DNA of 64,000 nt from an uncultured bacterium (GTDB taxonomy: Bacteria > Cyanobacteriota > Vampirovibrionia > Gastranaerophilales > Gastranaerophilaceae), in NCBI GenBank assembly GCA_902777385.1, contig CACYTP010000008.1, positions 1 through 64,000 on the forward strand, written 5' to 3'. A model generated the notes under the pieces. The model was not told where the DNA came from. It did not search any database and saw only the letters and a list, made by a program, of their open reading frames with translations. A program made the position numbers and the translations under genes. Of the stretch, positions 24,547-32,433 are shown one piece after another; the first letter of the stretch is position 1; each line of letters begins with the position of its first letter.

Positions 24547-25536
24547 ATGAAAAAATATCTAATTATTACACTAATATTATCAGGATTAAGTGCAAACGTA
24601 CTTGCTGCAAACAACGGATTCAACACCACAATCGGCAGAATAGAAGATTCACTCTATGGGTTTCAGTATAACGGAGAAAGCACATCGAGCAGACTTAACA
24701 GGCTTGAGAAAGAGGTTTACGGCAAAGTTTCAAACAACAAATCCGAAGCGGACAGAATTGCAAAACTAAGCAAAGATTTAGCCGCAAATGAAATGGGAAA
24801 CGAAATTCCGCCTGTAGAAGATACTTTTGCGGAAAACTCTGACTATATTGCAGAAGAGTTACAAGAAACGTCAGATATCAGCTATCCGACAATAGACGAA
24901 ATGGAGCAACAAGTATTTAAAGAAAAATATACAAAAGAAAACATTAAAAATCGTTTGGCAAAACTTGAACAAAAAACGTTTAGCAAAACCTATACCAATG
25001 ACGATCTGAATACAAGAGTAGAAAGGCTTAAAGCTGAATTAAAGCCAAAATCATTTATGGACAACCGAGTAGCCCAATCCTCAAACGTATTTTATGATGA
25101 TGATGTAGAACCGGTACAATCAAATTATCATCTTGATAAATATGTACCACCCGGAAGCTTCGACTACGAATACTACAATGACAGGCAAAATCAAAGGTTC
25201 AGCGACTATTACGAAGACGAAATTCGTGATAATTATTCATCATACGCACCTAAAAAAAATACCAAAAAGGCATCAATTTCAACAATAGAAAAAAAGTTAT
25301 ATCATCAATCTTTTAAAAATGATACAACAGAAAAGAGGTTATCAAGACTTGAAAATTCCATGTTCGGCACAGAATTTACAAGTGATGACACTCAAACCAG
25401 AATTGACAGAATTTCCAGTGCTTATCAGGCGGAAAAATCAGCAGGCAAATATGATTCAAATAAATTCAGTCAAAATCTTGCAACAGCAATGCAGATAGGA
25501 ACAATTATACTTATGGTGCTTGCTTGCATTTTATAA
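24547..25536 (+). CDS. exported repeat protein with RLxRLE modules and C-terminal anchor
   Basis: This 329-residue protein has a signal peptide (cleavage after VLAA, near residue 21) and a C-terminal hydrophobic helix (AMQIGTIILMVLACIL). Between them are at least four related segments of about 25-30 residues with the pattern (I/M)E..(V/L)(Y/F)...(Y/F)....(T/D)....RL.RLE, at about 30-60, 117-145, 145-170 and 243-290, separated by a disordered acidic Tyr-rich stretch (DYEYYNDRQNQRFSDYY). The repeats look helical. The topology suggests a surface or periplasmic structural protein. The family is not named by me. Confidence 0.7.
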   Translation: MKKYLIITLILSGLSANVLAANNGFNTTIGRIEDSLYGFQYNGESTSSRLNRLEKEVYGKVSNNKSEADRIAKLSKDLAANEMGNEIPPVEDTFAENSDYIAEELQETSDISYPTIDEMEQQVFKEKYTKENIKNRLAKLEQKTFSKTYTNDDLNTRVERLKAELKPKSFMDNRVAQSSNVFYDDDVEPVQSNYHLDKYVPPGSFDYEYYNDRQNQRFSDYYEDEIRDNYSSYAPKKNTKKASISTIEKKLYHQSFKNDTTEKRLSRLENSMFGTEFTSDDTQTRIDRISSAYQAEKSAGKYDSNKFSQNLATAMQIGTIILMVLACIL

Positions 25537-25572
25537 ATTTGACTTTTAAAAATAGTTCATTAATATTCTGAT

Positions 25573-25944
25573 ATGAATATATTTGAATTACTCGGAATTA
25601 AAAGAAAATGCCGCCACGAAAAAGTATCTCCCTGCGAAGATTTTGCATACTGTCCTGATTGCGGCGAACTCATAGAAAATCGTTGGTACATAACAAGATG
25701 TTCCTGTTGCGGCTTAAAAATTAAAGCAGTATTAAAAAACGGAGAAGTAATACCAGAAGAAAAATTCTGTCATAATTGCGGAAGTCACGAATACGAAATT
25801 GAACAGGTATCAAAAATAAATTGTATTGACATAAATTATGCAGTACTTGTAAAAACAGCAATAGAACCGCAAGTTGAGGACATTACGCAAAGCTGGACAA
25901 ACGTTGAACATTATGAAAACTTAAAATTACTTACGCATACATAA
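25573..25944 (+). CDS. zinc-ribbon protein
   Basis: This 123-residue protein carries several CxxC knuckles: CPDCGE, CSCCGL and CHNCGS, plus single Cys/His residues near the N-terminus (KCRHEK, SPCED). They can form one or two zinc ribbons. The C-terminal 40 residues lack cysteines and end next to the convergent spmB-like gene with a 14-bp overlap. No catalytic motif is seen, and a nucleic-acid or protein-binding role is only a guess. Confidence 0.65.
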   Translation: MNIFELLGIKRKCRHEKVSPCEDFAYCPDCGELIENRWYITRCSCCGLKIKAVLKNGEVIPEEKFCHNCGSHEYEIEQVSKINCIDINYAVLVKTAIEPQVEDITQSWTNVEHYENLKLLTHT

Positions 25945-26467
25945 TGTTGCAAACACAAACAGCCGCAATAATACCAACTAAATCTGCCAATATACCGACC
26001 AATAATGCGTATCTCAATTTTACTACCTTGACAGCACCAAAATATACTGCCAAAACATAAAAAGTTGTTTCACTGCTGCCAACCATAACAGCTGCGAGTG
26101 TAGTTGCATAATTATCAGGTCCGAGAGAATTTGCAATATCCGAAAATACCCCTAATGCCGCGGAACCGGACAGAGAGCGAACAATCATTATCGGAGTAAC
26201 ATCAACAGGAACGTTAAATTTAGACAATAATGGCATACAAAAAGCACCAAACGCCTCGATTATTCCTGACGCTCTTAACATTGATATTGCGACAATTATA
26301 GCTACAAGATACGGAATAATATTTACGGCAACCTTGAACCCGTCTTTTGCACCATCCGTAAACACTTCATATATAGGCACTTTTTTTATCAAACCCATTG
26401 TAAGGATTAACAACAAAACAACAGGTAATGCCCATAACGAAATAACATTCATAACAGAGTGAAACAT
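25931..26467 (-). CDS. spmB: SpmB-like nucleoside-recognition (Gate) domain membrane protein
   Basis: This 178-residue protein matches SpmB: PYLVAIIVAISMLRASG, a short soluble loop, VRSLSGSAALGVFSDI, and GSSETTFYVLAVYFGAV are characteristic strings. It has four to five membrane segments. SpmA and SpmB in spore formers contribute to spore-core dehydration, but the pair is common in non-spore-forming bacteria, where the role is unclear and a transport function is suspected from the Gate domain. Its start shares a base with the spmA stop. No sporulation genes are in the window. Confidence 0.85.
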   Translation of the reverse strand: MFHSVMNVISLWALPVVLLLILTMGLIKKVPIYEVFTDGAKDGFKVAVNIIPYLVAIIVAISMLRASGIIEAFGAFCMPLLSKFNVPVDVTPIMIVRSLSGSAALGVFSDIANSLGPDNYATTLAAVMVGSSETTFYVLAVYFGAVKVVKLRYALLVGILADLVGIIAAVCVCNIMYA

Positions 26468-27069
26468 TATTCTTCACCTCCGTTATCAATTTGCGGTTTC
26501 CATAACTTTTTAAACAATTTTGCAAACACTATTGCAGAAACAAATGCAATAGACGTAACCAAAAGAGTAGGTGCAATTATTGAAGTAGGATTTTTATACC
26601 CGATACTGACTAAAACAGCAATAACCGTAGCAGGTATAAGCTGAAATCCTGCCGTATTCATCGCTAAAAACATACACATAGAATCAGATGCACTGGATTT
26701 ATCTTTGTTATGTTTTTGCATTTCTTCCATAGCCTTTATACCAATCGGAGTTGCTGCATTAGACAGACCAAATGCGTTTGCCGTAAAGCTCATTGCAATA
26801 TCGCCGACAGCAGGAGAATCTTCCGGAATATCCGTAAACAATCTTTTAGTAATCGGCTTTATCAGTTTAGAAATAAATTCTATAAGTCCGCATTTTTCTG
26901 CAATTTTCATCATCCCAAGCCAAAAACCCATTATACCTATAAGAGAAAAAGCAACCTTAACGGATAATTCCGCACCGCTCAGAATTGCGTTAACAACGTC
27001 ATCCAGTTTGCCGTTAACAGCCCCTGCAACAATTGATATTACAATTAAAAAATAAAATATATAGTTCAT
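26467..27069 (-). CDS. spmA: SpmA-like nucleoside-recognition (Gate) domain membrane protein
   Basis: This 200-residue membrane protein matches SpmA, with the FSLIGIMGFWLGMMKIAEKCGLI, MSFTANAFGLSNAATPIGIKAM and MFLAMNTAGFQLIPATVIAV signatures. It is the first gene of a coupled spmA-spmB pair (one-base overlap at 26467). The pair probably forms one membrane complex. The functional name comes from Bacillus and should not be taken as evidence of sporulation here. Confidence 0.85.
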   Translation of the reverse strand: MNYIFYFLIVISIVAGAVNGKLDDVVNAILSGAELSVKVAFSLIGIMGFWLGMMKIAEKCGLIEFISKLIKPITKRLFTDIPEDSPAVGDIAMSFTANAFGLSNAATPIGIKAMEEMQKHNKDKSSASDSMCMFLAMNTAGFQLIPATVIAVLVSIGYKNPTSIIAPTLLVTSIAFVSAIVFAKLFKKLWKPQIDNGGEE

Positions 27070-27155
27070 AAGAAGATTTTAACATTTCGAGAATAATATT
27101 ACAAATCTCTTAATAATTCATTTATATCAATCGACAAAACTCTTGCAATATTATC

Positions 27156-27944
27156 TTATGGAAGCAACAACAAGCTCAGCCATATAAACAACATACCCGA
27201 GATAATACCAACCATTGACAAATGCCAGTTTCCGTACTCTTTTGCCAAAGGTAACAGCGTATCAAATGAAATATATATCATAATACCTGCAACAGCCGCC
27301 ATAGCAACACCAACCATAATTTGCGGCATAAAGAAATGTAATAAAAGCATACCAATAACAGCACCAATCGGCTCACTAATTCCAGATAATGCCGCATATA
27401 ATGTTGCATAACGCTTTTTGCCCGTAGAATGGTATATAGGTAAAGCAACCGCAATCCCTTCAGGAATATTATGTATTGCAATAGCTAACCCGACAGATAT
27501 TCCTAATGTCAAATCATGAGATGTAGTTAAAAATGTTGCCATACCTTCAGGGAAATTATGTACACAAATAGCAACTGCCATTAGAAAACCTGCTCTTTGC
27601 ATTCTTTTATCGGCACTCACAACATCAGGGTGCATAAGTTCTTTTTCATTAATATGATCAGGTATAAAATAATCTATTAAAACAGCAATCAATATGCCTA
27701 TAATAAAACCACCATACACAATCCAACTATGCTTAGCAGGAAACGTAACCGACAGCATCTTACTTGCCGCAGGAATAATATCAGAGAACGAAAGGAATAT
27801 CATAACCCCTGCTGAAAACCCCAACCCAACAGATAATGCCTTTAAATTATCTTTTTTAAAAACAAAAGCAAAAACAGAACCTATTGCAGTAGCTAAACCC
27901 GCAAATAGAGTAACTAACAAAGCTATAAAGTATGAATGGGGCAT
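27156..27944 (-). CDS. zupT: ZIP-family divalent metal transporter (ZupT-like)
   Basis: This 262-residue inner-membrane protein has eight hydrophobic segments and the two metal-site motifs of ZIP transporters: VHNFPEGMATF in TM4 and IHNIPEGIAVA in TM5. These give His, Asn, Pro and Glu ligands for zinc and other divalent ions such as iron or manganese. A short His/Asp-containing loop lies between TM3 and TM4 (PDHINEKELMHPDV). Length and motifs fit ZupT. It stands alone, and no Fur/Zur box was recognised near it. Confidence 0.88.
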   Translation of the reverse strand: MPHSYFIALLVTLFAGLATAIGSVFAFVFKKDNLKALSVGLGFSAGVMIFLSFSDIIPAASKMLSVTFPAKHSWIVYGGFIIGILIAVLIDYFIPDHINEKELMHPDVVSADKRMQRAGFLMAVAICVHNFPEGMATFLTTSHDLTLGISVGLAIAIHNIPEGIAVALPIYHSTGKKRYATLYAALSGISEPIGAVIGMLLLHFFMPQIMVGVAMAAVAGIMIYISFDTLLPLAKEYGNWHLSMVGIISGMLFIWLSLLLLP

Positions 27945-27998
27945 ATTTAAATCCTTTCAGCTTACATTATTATAATATCACAAACAAAAAATTAAAGA

Positions 27999-28826
27999 TT
28001 ATTCTTTTACCCCACCCTGCATAATATCATTTATAAAATACTTTTTACCTAACAAAAAAACTCCGATAACAGGAACAGTACAAATAACAGAGCAGGCAAG
28101 CAAATCCCCCCATAAAGTAATTTCTCGAAAACTGCCCTTAAAAATTGCCAATCCGACAGGCAATGTACGCATACTCTCTGAATTTGTAACAATCAATGGC
28201 CACATAAAACTGTTCCACGCTGAAACAAACGTAAATAAGCCAAGCGTAACTATAACCGGCAATGCCAAAGGCAAAACAACTTTAAAAAAGGACTGAATTA
28301 TATTGCATCCGTCAATTTTTGCAGCCTCCTCCAAATCTTTTGGATAATTCAAGAAATATTGACGCATCATAAATATCCCAAATCCGCCAAACATTCCCGG
28401 AAGAATTAACGCCGCATAAGTATCAATCAAATGTAACTCTCTCATTATAAAAAACAACGGTATTATATTGACCTGAGGCGGAATCAACATTGTGATAAGT
28501 ACTATTAAAAACAGCACATCACGTCCCTTGAACTTCATCCTTGCAAACGCATATCCTGCAAGAGCCGCAAATAAAACCTGTCCGATAGTAGTAAAAAAAG
28601 CGACAATCAGACTATTCAGGAAATATCTGGCAAGCGGAATCTGAGTAAATACGTTTTTATAATTATCTACAGTCAAATGTCCGTACACCAACTTTCCTGC
28701 CTGAGTAAAAATGTGGCTATTTTCAACAAATGATAAATTAACCATTACAAAAAACGGATATAGCATACTAATTGCAATCAGTATCAATATAAAATAACCA
28801 AAAATTGTTCTTAATCTTCTTGTCAT
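27999..28826 (-). CDS. carbohydrate ABC transporter permease (MalG-type), solitary
   Basis: This 275-residue permease has six membrane segments and the ATPase-contacting EAA loop EEAAKIDGCNIIQSFFKVVLPLALP, and belongs to the CUT1 group that imports oligosaccharides or glycerol phosphate. Typical strings are NSLIVAFFTTIGQVLFAALAGYAFARM and MRQYFLNYPKDLEEAAK. A working system needs a second permease, a binding protein and an ATPase; none is in the window, so partners must be encoded elsewhere. There is a short gap to the nuclease gene upstream. The start codon is supported by the MTRRLRT basic N-terminus. Confidence 0.85.
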   Translation of the reverse strand: MTRRLRTIFGYFILILIAISMLYPFFVMVNLSFVENSHIFTQAGKLVYGHLTVDNYKNVFTQIPLARYFLNSLIVAFFTTIGQVLFAALAGYAFARMKFKGRDVLFLIVLITMLIPPQVNIIPLFFIMRELHLIDTYAALILPGMFGGFGIFMMRQYFLNYPKDLEEAAKIDGCNIIQSFFKVVLPLALPVIVTLGLFTFVSAWNSFMWPLIVTNSESMRTLPVGLAIFKGSFREITLWGDLLACSVICTVPVIGVFLLGKKYFINDIMQGGVKE

Positions 28827-28872
28827 AAGAAAATATTATAATAATTAATATGCCAATGCAAGATAAAAGACA

Positions 28873-29508
28873 TTATTTAACATCTTCAGCTTCAATAAGT
28901 ATATTCGAAGCTTCAAAACCCTCCTCAGAATTCAACGGATAAGATTCCTTGCTATTAAAATTATAAAAAACCAAACTTAAATTTTTTGAAAGTTCAATAT
29001 TCTTTTTTATTAATTTTTTATTTTCATATTTTTTCAATTTTTTAGCCAAATTAGAGTAACTATACACAGTTGCAAGTCCTGCCTTTAGAATTTCCTCCTC
29101 ATAACTTTTACCATTATCATAACTTATTGACATTATAGGTCTGTCATAAGCATCAAATGCAACCTCAGCAGTAAAATTAGCATCAACAACTTTGTAAAGC
29201 AATTCCTTTTCTGCGAACTTCTTTCCTAAATATCCAAGCTTTAGGCAATCCTCTAACGATAAGTTAAATTTCTGCATCTGTTTTTCGATATGACTACCGT
29301 TATGAACCTCAAAAGCATCTATACCGTTTAGCCTTACTCGTTCATTTTTATCGGGAATACCGTTAGAATTAAAATCAAGATACACCGTATCACCATCCGA
29401 AACCTTAACAACCATATACGGTGTAGCCGCAACAGGTAAACAGACGGTAATCATCAAAGAAAAAATTAGAATTATCAGTTTGAAAATATTTTTGTTCATA
29501 AAATCCAT
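28873..29508 (-). CDS. exported staphylococcal-nuclease-like (SNase) protein
   Basis: This 211-residue protein has a signal peptide (residues 9-27, then ATPYMVVK). The SNase core has KVSDGDTVYL, then RVRLNGIDAFE containing the catalytic Arg, Asp and Glu equivalents, and AYDRPIMSI with the second Arg. Between the first two comes DFNSNGIPDKNER, an EF-hand/dockerin-like acidic loop likely to bind calcium, a feature of some exported members. It probably degrades nucleic acid outside the cell for nutrition or defence. The C-terminal 50 residues are Lys-rich and divergent. Confidence 0.78.
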   Translation of the reverse strand: MDFMNKNIFKLIILIFSLMITVCLPVAATPYMVVKVSDGDTVYLDFNSNGIPDKNERVRLNGIDAFEVHNGSHIEKQMQKFNLSLEDCLKLGYLGKKFAEKELLYKVVDANFTAEVAFDAYDRPIMSISYDNGKSYEEEILKAGLATVYSYSNLAKKLKKYENKKLIKKNIELSKNLSLVFYNFNSKESYPLNSEEGFEASNILIEAEDVK

Positions 29509-29519
29509 TAAAAAACTAA

Positions 29520-29550
29520 AAAAGTGACCGACTGTTAATCGGTCACTTTT
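29520..29550 (-). terminator. terminator of the 95-residue gene
   Basis: A perfect 12-bp stem (29520-29531 with 29539-29550) with flanking A/T tracts follows the stop at 29565 on the minus strand and separates it from the nuclease gene. Confidence 0.85.
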
Positions 29551-29564
29551 AATATGTTTTAATA

Positions 29565-29852
29565 TTATGCGATTAAATTTAATCCGCTACTTTCTTTTGC
29601 TTTTTCAGCAAATTGTTTGGCGTAAGATTTTTCCATCAATGATGCAATTTGATAATCCATTTGGCTTCTTAACATATCCATTTCAAGTTTGGAATCCATA
29701 GCATGAAGCATGCCCAAACTTGCACCTGAAAAAGCACCTGAACCAATACCGTGCATCATAGACTGCATCGCCATCTGAGTATTCAACATGCTGCTTTCCG
29801 CACGTTGTCTCATTTGCATTGCATTCATTCTTGCCATCATTGAAACTAACAT
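29565..29852 (-). CDS. small Met-rich hypothetical protein
   Basis: This 95-residue protein contains about sixteen methionines, mostly in heptad-like spacing (MARMNAMQMRQRAES, MAMQSMMHG), and a central Gly/Ser hinge (GIGSGAFSGASLG). Two amphipathic helices joined by the hinge are likely. There is no signal peptide. Met-rich helices occur in metal-binding and in membrane-associated proteins, but no metal motif is clear. The gene is monocistronic with a strong terminator, which argues that it is real and expressed. Family unknown. Confidence 0.6.
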   Translation of the reverse strand: MLVSMMARMNAMQMRQRAESSMLNTQMAMQSMMHGIGSGAFSGASLGMLHAMDSKLEMDMLRSQMDYQIASLMEKSYAKQFAEKAKESSGLNLIA

Positions 29853-30047
29853 ACTAACCTCAAAACATTTCTAACACATTTATAGTATAAACTATTTTTT
29901 AATATTCCGCAATCCAATAAAATAAAAAACTTTGTAAAGTTTTGTAAAATAATTTCAAAATAGTGAAATTCTTATGAAAAATAATACTTTATTATTATAT
30001 AAGAGATATAAAGCATATATCACATGGATTAAGATAAGGAGTAAAAT

Positions 30048-30239
30048 ATGTCCGGAGATGATTTAACAATAGGTCAGGTAAAAAGAAAAAGACCGGAATA
30101 TACAAATTACAATTTAGCTACACAGAAATCAAAAACCGGTCAGGTAAATTTTCATGTACCTACATTCCAGATTGGGAATTTATTAGGTTCAGGAAACGTA
30201 AGTAATCCACAGGTACGTTCAGCTGCAAATAACCTGTAG
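30048..30239 (+). CDS. small hypothetical protein
   Basis: This 63-residue ORF has a strong AAGGAG site 7 nt before the ATG. The N-terminus is basic (TIGQVKRKRPEYTNYN) and the C-terminus Gly/Asn/Ser-rich (IGNLLGSGNVSNPQ). No domain is recognised. The 195-bp AT-rich gap upstream is divergent from the Met-rich gene and supplies room for promoters of both. Reality rests on the ribosome site and codon pattern. Confidence 0.5.
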   Translation: MSGDDLTIGQVKRKRPEYTNYNLATQKSKTGQVNFHVPTFQIGNLLGSGNVSNPQVRSAANNL

Positions 30240-30265
30240 TTTTGCAACGAAATAATATTTGATGT

Positions 30266-30297
30266 AAAATAATCCTTGAGAATTCGAGGATTATTTT
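30266..30297 (+). promoter_or_regulatory. hairpin that encloses the coaX ribosome site
   Basis: A perfect 11-bp stem (30266-30276 with 30287-30297) ends exactly at the base before the coaX ATG. The 3' arm contains AGGA (30287-30290), the only ribosome-site-like sequence 7 nt before that ATG, so pairing would hide it. The same hairpin with its T-rich end could act as a terminator for the small gene upstream. Confidence 0.55.
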
Positions 30298-31059
30298 ATG
30301 TTGTTAACGGCTGATATAGGTAACACAAGTATTACACTTGGTATATTTGAAGAAGATGCACTGGTAGAACAATTCAGAATAGCATCAGACAAAGACTTGG
30401 AATTAGAAGAGTATGTAGTTCTTTTAAGAACACTTTTAAAAAAATTTGATATTAAAGATTGCATTATCTCATCTGTAGTGGAAGAGTTGACAGACAAGTT
30501 CAAGAAAGCAGTAATTTCTTCAATAGGGGTTCAACCATATATCCTTACCAAAGATTCTAAGACGGTAATAAGTTTAAAAGTTGATGAACCTAATGAAGTT
30601 GGAGCTGACAGAATTGCAAATGCAACAGGTGTTGCGGTATTATATAAACTTCCTGTTATTGCCATTGATTTTGGCACAGCTACCTCATTTGATATAGTAA
30701 ACAGCAATAGGGAATTTGTTGGCGGAGCAATAGCACCGGGGATTAATTTACAACTAAAAAGTTTGAACAATTTCACATCAAAATTACCTAGGATAGAGGC
30801 TGCGACATCACCAAGAGCAATAGGAGCAAATACTACGGACGCAATACTTGCAGGCGTAATAAGAGGTTGTGCGGGGATGATAGACGGATTGGTTGAACAA
30901 AGTGAAAAAGAACTTGGGGAAAAAGCGACTCTGATTGCAACAGGAGGTTATGCAACAATAGTATCCGACTACATGAAACGTCCTTTTGATTTTATCAATC
31001 CCACATTAACGCTTGAAGGATTAAGGTACTTATATTACCTCAACAATCCAAAGAAATAA
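30298..31059 (+). CDS. coaX: type III pantothenate kinase
   Basis: This 253-residue CoaX performs the first step of coenzyme A synthesis, phosphorylating pantothenate. It has the acetate/sugar-kinase-like phosphate loop ADIGNTSITLG, the pantothenate-binding PNEVGADRIANATG, the IDFGTATSFDIV motif with the catalytic Asp, and GGAIAPGINLQ. Length is normal. It converges with rex, with one base between the stops and no terminator in between. Translation may be held back by the hairpin over its ribosome site. Confidence 0.95.
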   Translation: MLLTADIGNTSITLGIFEEDALVEQFRIASDKDLELEEYVVLLRTLLKKFDIKDCIISSVVEELTDKFKKAVISSIGVQPYILTKDSKTVISLKVDEPNEVGADRIANATGVAVLYKLPVIAIDFGTATSFDIVNSNREFVGGAIAPGINLQLKSLNNFTSKLPRIEAATSPRAIGANTTDAILAGVIRGCAGMIDGLVEQSEKELGEKATLIATGGYATIVSDYMKRPFDFINPTLTLEGLRYLYYLNNPKK

Positions 31060-31060
31060 A

Positions 31061-31675
31061 TTATATATTATATGTAAACTGAAGGAAATTGCCCATCAAA
31101 TTTTCATTCCAAACCTGAACATCCTCCGGAACGGAAAGAACTGTTGGCGTAAAATTCCAAATATATTTTATATTTGCATTTACCAAAAAATCAGCCATCG
31201 CTTGTGCCTGTTGCCTTGGAACCGTTAAGATTGCAATATCTACATTGGATTTTGAAGACAGATTGGGTAACTTATTTATATCAAGAATCAGCTTATTGTT
31301 AACGGTTTTACCGATTTTTTCTTTTTGAATATCAAAAAGAGCAAGGATATTTAGCCCATAGTGTTGAAAATTGTCATACTTTGCAAGTGCCATACCCAGA
31401 TTGCCTGCACCGATAATAAATGCTTTTTTATTTTTTGAAAATCCAAGATTTTTTTCAATAGAGGTACGAAGTTCTCTGACGGAGTACCCGACACTGCTTT
31501 TTCCGGAATTATTCAGTACACTTATATCTTTTCTCACTTGAGAATCATCAATTTTTAAGAGGGAAGCAAGCTGCTTACTGGAAATATACTCCACTTGTTT
31601 TTCAATGTAATCGGTAAGAATACAATGATATAGAGTTAATCTGTTAATAACTTTATCTGAAATATGCTTATTCAT
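31061..31675 (-). CDS. rex: redox-sensing transcriptional repressor Rex
   Basis: This 204-residue protein has a winged-helix N-terminus (about 1-75, ISSKQLASLLKIDDSQVRKDI) and an NAD(H)-binding Rossmann domain with GAGNLGMALAKY. Rex dimers sense the NADH/NAD ratio and leave DNA when NADH is high; they typically control fermentation and respiration genes. The arrangement KDISVLNNSGKSSVGYSV is the family start of the recognition region. The ATG overlaps the stop of a 54-codon ORF (ATGA). A Rex-type operator lies over the promoter of this pair, which points to autoregulation. Confidence 0.92.
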   Translation of the reverse strand: MNKHISDKVINRLTLYHCILTDYIEKQVEYISSKQLASLLKIDDSQVRKDISVLNNSGKSSVGYSVRELRTSIEKNLGFSKNKKAFIIGAGNLGMALAKYDNFQHYGLNILALFDIQKEKIGKTVNNKLILDINKLPNLSSKSNVDIAILTVPRQQAQAMADFLVNANIKYIWNFTPTVLSVPEDVQVWNENLMGNFLQFTYNI

Positions 31676-31836
31676 TTATTAAATCCTGACTTATTACTGA
31701 AATCTTCGGGGTGATTAGAATTAGAAAGTTTAATTTCATAAAATTCATTTTTATCAATATTCACGCCCATATTATCAGTATTGAGCTTAAATTCTTTCTT
31801 TTTATTTTTAAGTATATTGTCAATAAAACTTTTCAT
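31672..31836 (-). CDS. small hypothetical protein upstream of rex
   Basis: This 54-codon ORF, starting MKSFIDNILKNKKKE, ends in a TGA that overlaps the rex ATG, so it is likely translated in one unit with rex. The peptide is basic at the start and acidic/polar later (DKNEFYEIKLSNSN). There is no ribosome site; a TATAAT inside the Rex operator ends 9 nt before the ATG, so the message would be almost leaderless. No family recognised. It could be a short regulatory ORF rather than a functional protein. Confidence 0.5.
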   Translation of the reverse strand: MKSFIDNILKNKKKEFKLNTDNMGVNIDKNEFYEIKLSNSNHPEDFSNKSGFNK

Positions 31837-31840
31837 CGTA

Positions 31841-31856
31841 TGTGAATTATATCACA
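31841..31856. promoter_or_regulatory. Rex operator overlapping the -10 element
   Basis: TGTGAATTATATCACA is an inverted repeat TGTGA-N6-TCACA close to the Rex consensus TTGTGAAnnnnTTCACAA. On the minus strand it contains TATAAT, so a bound repressor would block the promoter of the small-ORF-rex unit. Confidence 0.75.
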
Positions 31857-31881
31857 AAGTAAAAATAGAATAAAAAAGTGC

Positions 31882-31910
31882 TTGAAAATAAATCTTGTTC
31901 TTGTTAGTAT
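31882..31910 (+). promoter_or_regulatory. promoter of tRNA-Arg
   Basis: TTGAAA (31882-31887), a 17-bp spacer and TAGTAT (31905-31910) lie 19 bp upstream of the tRNA. Confidence 0.6.
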
Positions 31911-31928
31911 TGAGTAGTTAGGATATAC

Positions 31929-31999
<71 letters not shown>

Positions 32000-32002
<3 letters not shown>

Positions 32003-32173
32003 ATAAAAAGGATAGGGTTTATTCCTATCCTTTTTATTACGTTAGGAAGTATGAGAAGCTCCGTTTTGAAGTTTGAGAGGATTTTTTGCAGAGGGCGAAG
32101 CTATTTTCTTTGAAGCAAATGAATTTGCAAAAAGAAAATACATAGACCCGTTTAACGCAAAAAATCCGATACA
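32000..32173 (+). repeat. 174-bp direct repeat, copy A (at the tRNA-Arg 3' end)
   Basis: This segment starts with the last bases of tRNA-Arg and includes its terminator. It recurs at 33035-33208 with only two differences that I can find (a T/A change in the terminator arm and a T/C change further on). It is non-coding as far as I can see. Confidence 0.9.
32002..32038 (+). terminator. terminator of tRNA-Arg
   Basis: A perfect 15-bp stem (32002-32016 with 32024-32038) closes a 7-nt loop; the 3' arm holds TTTTTATT. Confidence 0.88.
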
Positions 32174-32349
32174 CGTCCTTTTAATTTGCTTTGGTTTGAG
32201 ATTTGAACGCCAAATGCGTAAGCATTTATCTGCGTTCGGAACGAGCGAGCAGAGTGCGGAGGCTTTTCTTTGAATAAATAAAATTTATGAAAAGAAAACC
32301 GAAGGCACGTTTTATGCGAGCGAAGTGATTAATCGCTTCCAGGGTAAAT
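32174..32349. other. non-coding stretch after repeat copy A
   Basis: No gene with a plausible start is seen. The DNA is less AT-rich than its flanks, with several GAGCGAA/GAACGAGCGAG-type words and a small AAATGC/GCATTT hairpin near 32212. It resembles tRNA-flanking repeat debris rather than a gene. Confidence 0.5.
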
Positions 32350-32381
32350 AAAAAAGGATTGGTCCGTTCCAATCCTTTTTT
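32350..32381. terminator. bidirectional terminator near the 156-residue gene
   Basis: A perfect 13-bp stem (32350-32362 with 32369-32381) has T-runs on both strands. It lies 53 bp beyond the stop of the minus-strand gene. A 17-bp near-palindrome, GTTAGGCA-G-TGCCTAAC, is beside it at 32391-32407. Confidence 0.8.
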
Positions 32382-32433
32382 ATAGTTTTTGTTAGGCAGT
32401 GCCTAACCTACAAACTTACACTCCAAAATAAAA

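Noticed and set aside
25931-27069. SpmA/SpmB as a sign of sporulation
   Set aside because: The pair is common in non-spore-formers, and no other sporulation gene is present.
32073-32273. A 66-codon plus-strand ORF after tRNA-Arg
   Set aside because: It lies in the repeated non-coding segment, downstream of the tRNA terminator, without a ribosome site; copy B does not preserve its end.
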